Assembly: GCA_041918615.1 (NCBI GenBank)
Contig: JAYRVH010000077.1
Span: 1 to 64,000, forward strand
Source of the DNA: JAEUJM01 sp041918615
GTDB taxonomy: Bacteria > Actinomycetota > Acidimicrobiia > Acidimicrobiales > DATDAH01
Direction of reading: 5' to 3'
DNA: 64,000 bases
Position 1 is the first letter of the stretch. Each line of letters opens with the position of its first letter. The translations under genes and the position numbers were made by a program. The notes beneath the pieces are model-generated. The model did not search any database and was not told the DNA's origin. It saw only the letters and a program-made list of their open reading frames with translations. Below are positions 9,301 through 17,300 of the stretch, one piece after another.

Positions 9301-12300
9301 GCGTCGGCCGACGAGGGCACGTACCTCGAGCTGGGGCACCTGTTCGCGGAGTTCCTCGACCGGGCCCGTGGGGTCTACGCGGGGCAGGGGGCCGACGGCG
9401 AGGCGACCCCGCTCGCCGAGCCGGTCGTCATCACGGGGGCGGCGCTCGGCCTGCCGGGCACCGCAAAGGTCTTCGACGACGCCAACGTGGCCCGCATCCT
9501 GCACGGCCAGCAATTCATCGACGTCATCCCCTCGGCGCGGCGGCACGAGATCGCCGAACGCCACATCACCCGGCTGGTGAAGGGCGACGACGGCTCTGCG
9601 GTGTTCGAGCGCATCGACAGCCCGGCCGACGTCATCAAGCTCGCGGCCCGTGGGGGCGAGTTCGACCTTGCGGCCGAGTTCGGGGTGGACCCCGAGCGGC
9701 TCGCCGCACTGGGGCGCGACACCCAACTGGCCATCGCCGCAGGGCTCGACGCCCTGCACGACGCCGGACTGCCGTTGGCCCAGCAGTACAAGACGACCAC
9801 CACGGGCACGCACCTGCCCGAACGGTGGGCCCTGCCGGGCGAGGTGGCCGACGAGACCGGGGTGATCTTCGCCTCGGCGTTCCCGGGCCTCGACGCCTTC
9901 GCCGACGACATGAACCGCTTCTGGCAGGACCGCTCACGGCGAGACGAGCTGGCTTCGCTCGAGCACCTGCGCACCCGGCTCGCGGAGCTCGACGGCGAGG
10001 AGTCGCTCTCGGTGGCCGAGGTCGACCGGTGCATCCACGACCTGCGGCTGCTCCTCGACGAGCACGCCTACGCCTTCGACCGCCGGTTCCTGTTCCGCAT
10101 CCTGTCGATGGGCCACTCGCAGTTCGCCGAGCTGGTGGGGGCACGCGGCCCCAACACCCAGGTGAATGCCGCCTGTGCCAGCACCACCCAGGCGGTCGCC
10201 CTGGCCGAGGACTGGATCCGGGCCGGCCGGTGCCGTCGTGTCGTGATCGTCGCGGCCGACGACGCCACCTCTGATCACCTGCTCGGGTGGATCGGCGCCG
10301 GGTTCCTGGCCTCTGGTGCCGCGGCCACCGACGAGATCGTGGAGGAGGCGGCGCTGCCGTTCGACCAGCGACGCCACGGGATGATCCTCGGCATGGGCGC
10401 CGCGGCGCTGGTGGTCGAGTCGGCCGCGGCCGCGCGCGACCGCGGCATCCACCCCATCTGCGAGGTGCTCGGGACGGTCACGGCCAACAGCGCCTTCCAC
10501 GGCACCCGCCTCGACGTCGACCACATCGCCTCGATGATGGAACGGGTCGTCGCCGAGGCGGAGTCGCGGGGCGGTGTGTCGCGCGACGACATCGCGCCCG
10601 AGACCGTCTTCGTTTCCCACGAGACCTACACCCCGGCGCGCGGTGGCAGCGCCGCGGCCGAGATCTACGCCCTACGGCAGGTCTTCGGCGACCGGGCCGA
10701 CCAGATCGTCATCGCCAACACCAAGGGGTTGACCGGTCATCCCATGGGGGTCGGTATCGAGGACGTCGTGGCGGTGAAGGCCCTGGAGACCGCGCTGGTG
10801 CCCCCGGTGCCCAACGTCCAACACACCGACCCCGAGTTCGGCCCGCTCAACCTGTCCAAAGGCGGGGTCTACCCGGTGCGCTTCGCCCTGCGCCTCGCGG
10901 CAGGCTTCGGCTCGCAGATCGCGATGTCGATGCTGCGCTGGACCCCCTTGGCCGACGGTCGCCACCGCAACCCCGAGGAGCTCGGCTACGCCTACCGCAT
11001 CACCGATCACGCCACCTGGCAGGCCTGGTTGACGCGGGTCGCCGGCGTCGCTCAGCCCGAGCTCGAGGTGGTGGACCGTCGGCTGCGCATCGTCGACCAG
11101 GGCCCGGACGCGGGTGCGCACGCGCCCGAGATCGCGGCACCCGCGGTGACCCCGGTCGCCAACGCGGCGCCCGTGCCGCCGGTCGAGGTGCCCGTCGAGC
11201 CACCGCCACCGCCAGCGACGGCACCTGCGGCGCCGGTCGTGGGTGAGGACGAGGTGACCGAGCGGGTGGTGGCGTTGGTGGCGGAGCAGACGGGGTATCC
11301 GGCTGACCTGTTGGATCTGGATCTGGATCTGGAGGCCGATCTGGGGATCGACACGGTGAAGCAGGCGGAGGTGTTCGCGGCGATCCGCGAGGCCTACGGG
11401 ATTCCCCGGGACGAGAACCTGAAGCTGCGTGACTACCCGACGTTGGCGTCGGTGATCGGCTTCGTCCGCGACCGTGCCCCGGCCGGCGCAGCGGTCGCAC
11501 CACCGCCCACGACTGCGCCCGAGGCGCCGGCCGCGGGGCTGCCCCTGGCAGCGGGTGAGGATGAGGTGGAGGTCCGGGTGGTCGCGTTGGTGGCGGAGCA
11601 GACGGGGTATCCGGCTGATCTGTTGGATCTGGATCTGGATCTGGAGGCTGATCTGGGGATCGACACGGTGAAGCAGGCGGAGGTGTTCGCGGCGATCCGC
11701 GAGGCCTACGGGATTCCGCGGGACGAGAACCTGCAGTTGCGTGACTACCCGACGTTGGCGTCGGTGATCGGCTTCGTCCACGATCGCCGTCCGCTCGCCG
11801 GGGAGGCGGAGGCAGGGGAGTCGTCGGCGCCCGACACGCCGACGGGCGCCGAACCGGCACCCGGCACCGCGCGCGACAGTGCCTTCCCGCGTCGTGTCCC
11901 GGTGCCGGTGGTGCGCCCGCCTCTCGCGGTGTGTGCGCCCACCGGGGTGACCCTCGGTGCAGGCAGCCGCGTGCTGCTCGTGGCCGACGCGGGTGGGGTG
12001 GGTGCGGCACTGACCACCCGGCTCGAGTCGCTCGGCGTCGAGGTGCTCACCGTCGACGACCGACCAGATGCGACCACGCTCGAGCAGCGGCTCGCCACGT
12101 GGTGCGACAGCGGTCCGCTGCACGGGGTCTACTGGCTGCCGGGACTCGACGACGAGGGCCCGATCACCGGTCTCGACGCCGACCAGTGGCATGCCGCGTT
12201 GCACATCCGGGTGAAGCTCGCCGCGGTGGCCATGCGGGCGCTGGCCGACCAGATCAGCCCCCCGGGCACCTTCATGGTGAGCGCCACCCGGCTCGGCGGT

Positions 12301-14379
12301 CGCCACGGCTACGACCCGTCGGGTGCCACCGCTCCGCTGGGAGGTGCCGTCAGTGGCTTCACCAAGGCGCTGTCCCGAGAGCGGGCGGAGGCCCTGGTCA
12401 AGGTCGTCGACGTGGGCGCCGAGGTCGACGCCGACACGGTCGCCGACCTGCTGATCGAGGAGACGCGACATGATCCGGCCACCGTCGAGGTCGGTCACGC
12501 CGACGGGCTGCGATGGACGATCGGGCTCGCCGAGCAATCGGTCGTGGCCGATCCGGACCGGGTCCTCGGCGCCGAAAGCGTCGTGGTGGTCACTGGTTCC
12601 GCCGGCTCGATCGTGTCGGCCATCACGGCCGAACTGGCCGCCGCGTCCGGCGCGACGTTCCACCTGCTCGACCTGGTTCCCGCCCCCGACGGCGCCGACC
12701 CCGACCTCGGGCGCTTCGTCACCGACCTCGACGGGCTCAAGCGTGAGCTCGCCGAGCGCATCACGGCGCGGGGCGATCGGGCCACGCCGCGGCTCATCGA
12801 CCACGAGTTGGCCGGCATCGAACGGGCGCGGGCCGCGCTCGAGGCGATCACTGCGGTGCAGGCCGCCGGGGGCGTGGCCCACTGGCATCAGGTCGACCTC
12901 ACCGATGGTCGGGCTGTGGCGGCGGTGATCGATGCCATCCGCGCCGAGTCGGCTCGTGTCGACGTCCTGTTGCACTGCGCCGGGCTCGAGATCAGTCGCT
13001 TCCTCGCGGACAAGCCCCAGGCCGAGTACGACCTGGTGTTCGATGTGAAGGCCGACGGGTTCTTCCACCTGCTGCACGCGCTCGGCGACACCCCACTCGG
13101 CGCGGCGGTGGTGTTCAGCTCGATCGCAGGCCGGTTCGGCAACGGTGGGCAGACGGACTACAGCGCGGCCAACGACCTGCTGTGCAAGCTCATCTCGAGC
13201 TTCCGGTCCACGCGGCCCGACACCCGGGGCATCGCCATCGACTGGACCGCCTGGGCGGGGATAGGCATGGCCAGCCGGGGCTCGATCCCGAAGATGATGG
13301 CATTGGCGGGCATCGACATGTTGCCTCCCGAGGTCGGGATACCCGTCGTTCGCCGCGAGATCGAGGCCGGTGGTCCCGGCCGCGAGCTCGTGGTTGCCGG
13401 CGCGCTCGGCGTGCTCGTTGACGAGCCCGACCCCGCCGGTGGGCTCGACCCGACCGCCGCAGGCGAGGGGCTCGGCGCCGCCGATGCGCCGCGCCTGCTG
13501 GCCCATGAGGTGGTCGGCGCCACGACGGCCGGGGGCCTGATCGTCCGTGCCCAGCTCGATCCGACGGTGCAGCCCTTCCTCGACCACCATCGCATCGACG
13601 ACACGGCCGTCCTGCCGGGTGTGATGGGAGTGGAGGCGTTCGCCGAGGCGGCAGTCCTGCTCGCCCCCGGCTGGCAGGTCGCGGCGGTCGAGGAGGTCGA
13701 CTTCCTGGCTCCGTTCAAGTTCTACCGTGACGAGCCTCGCGTCATCGAGGTTGTGGCCCGCCTCGTCCTCGATGGCGACGAGTTGGTGGCCGCGTGCCGC
13801 CTGGTCGGCCGCCGCACGCTCGCCGACCAGGGTGAGCAGGAGACGGTGCACTTCACCGGGCGGGTGCGCCTCACCCGAGCCGCCGCCGCCCTGCCGCCCG
13901 CCGCGGGAGCGCCGGCCGAGGTGCCCGCGACGGCCGTCGGACCCGGAGACGTCTACCGCATCTACTTCCACGGTCCCGCCTATCAGGTCCTGGGGGCGGC
14001 CTGGGGCAGGGGCGGCATCGCCTATGGGCGTCTGGCCGACGATCTCGGGCCCGATCGGTTGCCCGCGGACGCGCCGCTGTGCACCGCGCCCCGGCTGCTC
14101 GAGCTGTGCTTCCAGGCGGCCGGCGTGCACCAGCTCGCGACGAGCGGGGTGATGGCCCTGCCGACCCATGCCGATCGCGTGGTGGTGGCGCCCGGCCCGG
14201 TCGGCTCCACCACGCTCATCGCGGTGGTCACGCCACGGGACGACGGGTCGGTCGACGCCGAAGTGGTCGACCCCGAGGGTCGGGTCTGGCTCCGGCTCGA
14301 GGGCTACCGCACCACCGCCCTGCCCGGCGCGCTGGGAGATGACCTGCTCGCTCCGCTCCGCGCCGCGATCGTGGAGTGA
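6400..14379 (+). CDS. PUFA-synthase-like type I megasynthase (KS-AT-KS-ACP-ACP-KR-DH)
   Basis: A 2659-residue iterative-type polyketide/fatty acid synthase. KS1 spans about 1-460 (Cys217, His351, His391). AT spans about 600-890, with GHSLGE Ser700 and the malonyl-type motif HAFH at 802-805. KS2 spans about 1005-1520 with a complete but unusual triad: Cys1259 (NAACAST), His1407 (SHETYT) and His1447 (TGHPMG). Two ACPs near 1630-1690 and 1735-1795 both read LGIDTVKQAE, with Thr1652 and Thr1756 at the usual Ser. KR is about 1870-2360 (Ser2241, Tyr2254). The C-terminal DH is about 2365-2650 (His2397; Glu replaces the usual Asp in LLELCFQ). No ER or thioesterase is seen. The ATG at 6400 follows GGAGAAG. 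Architecture resembles secondary-lipid (Pfa-like) synthases; the product is unknown. Confidence 0.9.
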   Translation: MPEAATKAIAVVGVGAILPDAPTAATFWENVAGACYSIGEVDATRWDPALYFDPDPKAPEKTYSKIGGWVTDWEWDPLGWRLPIPPTVSDAMDDAQKWAVASARMALLDYGWPDRDLAGERTAVILGNAMAGEKHYLTALRIAFPELARELAKAPSFAALDRSLRDAVEAELHANLDAWLPGISEDTMPGELGNCLAGRVANLFDFHGPNFVTDAACASAMAAMAAAIDGLLEHDFDVALTGGVDRNMGASTFVKFAKIGALSATGTRPYADGADGFVMGEGAAVFVLKRLADAERDGDRIYAVVRGVAGASDGRGKGITAPNPVGQRLAVQRAWQSAGLSPAACGLVEGHGTSTRVGDVVEVTSIGEAFAGAGLAPGSVALGSVKSNIGHLKGAAGAAGLLKAILALHHRRLPPSLNFAAPNPNIDFAATPFSVNTELRDWAPRNGYPRVAGVSAFGFGGTNFHVVLEEHVPGRLTADGGRTVVAGADLASAPTPSGAEPKAPLRGALVVGAADEAELADRLRAALVEARAGRAPAPQAPDEDALRAPERVAIDYGDAAELADRVERALGAIDKGVPAAWRVLRGRGVFRGHGPAPTTAFLYTGQGSQYVNMLADLRDVEPIVAQTFAEADEVMTPLLGGRPLTDYIFVDPEDADAVATAEAELRQTEITQPAVLAVDAAITRLLEAYGIVPDLVMGHSLGEYGALTAAGALDFAAALEAVSARGQEMASLEIDDNGALAAVAAPLDEAERLVDGLEGYVVLANVNSTTQTVIGGATDAVEHAIVACEERGYRAVRLPVSHAFHTAIVAPASAPLRATLERLQLHPPVLPIVANVTGDLYPMGPDVVPQMLDLLADQVASPVQFVAGLRTLRAAGATAFVEVGPKRALQGFASDVLGDDDVLNLFTNHPKGGGVVTFNHALCGLYAAGLGVGRVAEVPSVARTAPAPAPASGSTAAEVVGAVPAPRASADEGTYLELGHLFAEFLDRARGVYAGQGADGEATPLAEPVVITGAALGLPGTAKVFDDANVARILHGQQFIDVIPSARRHEIAERHITRLVKGDDGSAVFERIDSPADVIKLAARGGEFDLAAEFGVDPERLAALGRDTQLAIAAGLDALHDAGLPLAQQYKTTTTGTHLPERWALPGEVADETGVIFASAFPGLDAFADDMNRFWQDRSRRDELASLEHLRTRLAELDGEESLSVAEVDRCIHDLRLLLDEHAYAFDRRFLFRILSMGHSQFAELVGARGPNTQVNAACASTTQAVALAEDWIRAGRCRRVVIVAADDATSDHLLGWIGAGFLASGAAATDEIVEEAALPFDQRRHGMILGMGAAALVVESAAAARDRGIHPICEVLGTVTANSAFHGTRLDVDHIASMMERVVAEAESRGGVSRDDIAPETVFVSHETYTPARGGSAAAEIYALRQVFGDRADQIVIANTKGLTGHPMGVGIEDVVAVKALETALVPPVPNVQHTDPEFGPLNLSKGGVYPVRFALRLAAGFGSQIAMSMLRWTPLADGRHRNPEELGYAYRITDHATWQAWLTRVAGVAQPELEVVDRRLRIVDQGPDAGAHAPEIAAPAVTPVANAAPVPPVEVPVEPPPPPATAPAAPVVGEDEVTERVVALVAEQTGYPADLLDLDLDLEADLGIDTVKQAEVFAAIREAYGIPRDENLKLRDYPTLASVIGFVRDRAPAGAAVAPPPTTAPEAPAAGLPLAAGEDEVEVRVVALVAEQTGYPADLLDLDLDLEADLGIDTVKQAEVFAAIREAYGIPRDENLQLRDYPTLASVIGFVHDRRPLAGEAEAGESSAPDTPTGAEPAPGTARDSAFPRRVPVPVVRPPLAVCAPTGVTLGAGSRVLLVADAGGVGAALTTRLESLGVEVLTVDDRPDATTLEQRLATWCDSGPLHGVYWLPGLDDEGPITGLDADQWHAALHIRVKLAAVAMRALADQISPPGTFMVSATRLGGRHGYDPSGATAPLGGAVSGFTKALSRERAEALVKVVDVGAEVDADTVADLLIEETRHDPATVEVGHADGLRWTIGLAEQSVVADPDRVLGAESVVVVTGSAGSIVSAITAELAAASGATFHLLDLVPAPDGADPDLGRFVTDLDGLKRELAERITARGDRATPRLIDHELAGIERARAALEAITAVQAAGGVAHWHQVDLTDGRAVAAVIDAIRAESARVDVLLHCAGLEISRFLADKPQAEYDLVFDVKADGFFHLLHALGDTPLGAAVVFSSIAGRFGNGGQTDYSAANDLLCKLISSFRSTRPDTRGIAIDWTAWAGIGMASRGSIPKMMALAGIDMLPPEVGIPVVRREIEAGGPGRELVVAGALGVLVDEPDPAGGLDPTAAGEGLGAADAPRLLAHEVVGATTAGGLIVRAQLDPTVQPFLDHHRIDDTAVLPGVMGVEAFAEAAVLLAPGWQVAAVEEVDFLAPFKFYRDEPRVIEVVARLVLDGDELVAACRLVGRRTLADQGEQETVHFTGRVRLTRAAAALPPAAGAPAEVPATAVGPGDVYRIYFHGPAYQVLGAAWGRGGIAYGRLADDLGPDRLPADAPLCTAPRLLELCFQAAGVHQLATSGVMALPTHADRVVVAPGPVGSTTLIAVVTPRDDGSVDAEVVDPEGRVWLRLEGYRTTALPGALGDDLLAPLRAAIVE
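11266..11472 (+). repeat. ACP direct repeat, copy 1
   Basis: This is the first of two nearly identical 207-bp segments encoding the tandem ACPs; the partner is at 11578-11784, offset 312 bp (104 codons). The identity is at DNA level, including GAT- and TTG-rich codons (repeated GATCTG) that contrast with the GAC/CTC preference of the surrounding gene. This indicates recent duplication or ongoing gene conversion. Confidence 0.85.
11578..11784 (+). repeat. ACP direct repeat, copy 2
   Basis: Second ACP repeat, differing from copy 1 at only a handful of positions (for example CTGCAGTTG against CTGAAGCTG, and CACGATCG against CGCGACCG near the 3' end). The Ala/Pro-rich linkers on either side are not conserved between the copies, so the repeat boundary coincides with the folded ACP domain. 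Confidence 0.85.
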
Positions 14380-17300
14380 CCGACGTTCCCATGGCTGGCC
14401 GCGATGATCCACTGACCGCCGAGGACGGGGAGGGCGCTCCCGGCATGCCACCGCTGCTCAGTCGGCTCGCCATCGTGAACCGGGGCGAGGCGGCGATGCG
14501 CTGCATCCACGCGGCGCGCGAGCGCAACGCGGAGGGCCATCCGCCGCTGACGATCATCGCCCTGTACACCGATGTCGAGCGACGGGCGATGTTCGTTCGT
14601 GAGGCCGATGAAGCGGTGCTGCTGGGTCCCGCCCGCACCGGCTACCTCGACCTCGGGCTGCTCGAGCGGGCCCTGGTGGAGGCCCGGGCCGACGCCGTGT
14701 GGGTGGGGTGGGGATTCGTCTCCGAGCAACCCGGCTTCGTGGAGTTGTGCGAACGGCTGGGCATCACCTTCGTGGGGCCCGACGCAGCCACGATGCGCAG
14801 GATCGGCGACAAGATCGCGTCCAAGCAGCTGGCCGAACAGGCCGGCGTGCCGGTCGCACCGTGGAGCGGTGGTCCCGTGCCCACGGTCGCCGAGGCCGAG
14901 GAGCACGCGGCGACGATCGGCTACCCGCTCATGGTGAAGGCCACCGCGGGTGGCGGGGGCCGCGGCATCCGCCGTGTCGACCGGCCCGAGGACCTGGCCG
15001 AGGCCTTCGCCTCGGCGCGTGCCGAGGCGACGACCGCGTTCGGCGACCCCACCGTGTTCCTCGAGCGGCTGATCGCCCCGGCCCGCCACATCGAGGTGCA
15101 GGTGATCGCCGACGGTGCCGGCGCGGCCTGGGCGGTCGGCGTGCGCGACTGCAGCTTGCAGCGCCGCCACCAGAAGGTGATCGAGGAGTCGTCTTCGCCC
15201 GTCCTCGACCACGACCAGGAACGATCGGTCGGTGAGGCAGCCACCCGCCTGGTGCTCTCGGCCGGCTACCGCGGGGCCGGGACGGTCGAGTTCCTCTACG
15301 ACCCCGCCACGAGCTCGTTCTCGTTCATGGAGGTCAACGCCCGGCTCCAGGTCGAGCACCCGGTGACCGAGATGACGACCGGGCTCGACCTCGTGAAGCT
15401 CCAGTTGCACATCGCCGGCGGGGGCCGGTTGGAGGGTGAGGCCCCCTCCGTTCACGGCCACGCCGTCGAAGCTCGCCTCAATGCCGAGGACCCGGCACGC
15501 GGGTTCCTGCCCGCGCCCGGCGTCATCGAGTTGCTGCGTCTCCCGACCGGCCCCGGCATCCGGGTCGATACCGGCGTCGCCGAGGGCGATGTCATCCCTG
15601 CGGCCTTCGACTCGATGATCGCCAAGGTGCTCGCGTGGGGCGCCGATCGCAAGGAGGCGCTGGCCCGGTTGCAGCGGGCGCTGGCCGGGACGGCCGTGGT
15701 GGTTCGCCAGGGAACCACCAATCAGGGCTTCCTGCTCGACCTGCTCGGCCGTCCCGAGTTGGCGACCAGTGCGTTCGACACCGGTTGGCTCGACCGCGAG
15801 CAGGCGGCACACGGCTTCCTGCCGACGTCCTTCGCCGACCTCGCGCTGGTGCAGGCGGCCATCCACCTGTCCGACGCCGCCGACGACGTCGAGGCGTCCC
15901 GCTTCTTCGGCTGGGCGCGACGCGGTCGTCCGCAGATGACCGTCGACATCGGTGGCTTGGTCGAGTTGCGCCATGACGGGCACACCTACCGTCTTCGCAC
16001 GTGGCGGCTCGGGCCCGCAGTTTGGCGGGTCGAGATGGACGGTCAGGTCGTCGAGGTCGCGGTCGAAGACCTCGGCCGCCATGAGGCGCGCCTGTCCGTC
16101 CGTGGCCGCTCCCACCGGGTCGTCACCTCCGAGCAGGGCGCCGACCTGTTGGTCGCGGTGAACGGGGTGACCCACCGCCTCTCGCGCGACGACGGCGGCC
16201 TGGTGCGCACCCCGGCCCCGGCGGTGGTGGTCGCCATTCCGGTCGCCGAGGGTGGCGAGGTGGCCGCGGGCGACACCGTGGCGGTGCTCGAGGCCATGAA
16301 GATGGAGACGGCGCTCACCGCTCCGTTCGCCGGCCGGGTGCGAGCCGTGCTCTGCGCGACCAACGTTCAGGTCGACGCCGGGACCGCGCTGGTCCAGTTG
16401 GAGCCGGCGGTCGGCGACGAGGTGGCGGTGGCGTCGGTGTCAGGCGAGCGGGTCGGGTTCGAGCACCTCGTCGAGACGACCCGGGACGACGACGCGCGAC
16501 ACCGCTGCCGGGCCAACCACCAGCTGCTCGAGTGGCTGCTGCTCGGCTACGACGTGCCCGATGGCGAGGTGCGACGGATCGGCGAGGAGGAGCCGGCGTT
16601 GTGCGCGTCGCTGGGGGTGGCCGACCCAGGCCTGCTCGAGGGGGAGCAGCGGCTCCTCGCCCTGTACGGGGACCTCCGCTCTCTCACCCGCCCACGCGAG
16701 GCCGACGAGTCAGGCGTCGTCGGACACGACCCGAACGAGTACCTCAACGCCTTCCTGCGGTCGTTGGACGCCTCTGGCGAAGGCCTGCCCGCCAAGTACG
16801 TGGCGTTGCTCGAGCGGGTCGTGGCCGCGTACGGCCTCGACGGGCTCGATCGTGGCCCGGCGCTCGAGGAGGTCATGTACCGCGTGTACCGGTCGATCCA
16901 GCGCCGGGAACCGCAACGGTCCGCAGTGCTGTCGGTGCTGGCCCGCCGCCTCGACCAGGCGGATCAGCTGGTGGGCGCGGTCGGTCCTGAGTTCGGCGAG
17001 GTCCTCGATCGTCTCATCGCCGCCACCCGGCTGCGCGACCCGGTCGTGGCCGACCAGGCCCGCGCGGTGCGTCACTGCTACGTCACCCAGCCCCTGCTCG
17101 ACTCGGCGCGAGAGGCGACCTACGCCGAGATGGACGCGCACCTGGCTGCGCTGGCCGCCCGTCCCGGCCCCGCCGGGCGCGCCGGTCACATCGACTGCCT
17201 GGTCCAGTGCCCACGACCGCTGGCGCCACTGTTGATGCGCCGGGTACCGACGGCGCCGTTGGACGAGCAGGTCGATCTGCTCGAGGTCCTGACCCGCCGC

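Noticed and set aside
6220..9813. Long open minus-strand frame opposite the megasynthase
   Set aside because: It is a mirror of codon bias in a high-GC gene: low-complexity Arg/Gly/His-rich protein, no motif, no ribosome binding site, and the plus strand carries complete catalytic domains.
10672..14451. Long open minus-strand frame opposite the ACP-KR-DH region
   Set aside because: Same shadow effect. Its apparent internal repeat is just the complement of the tandem ACP segments.
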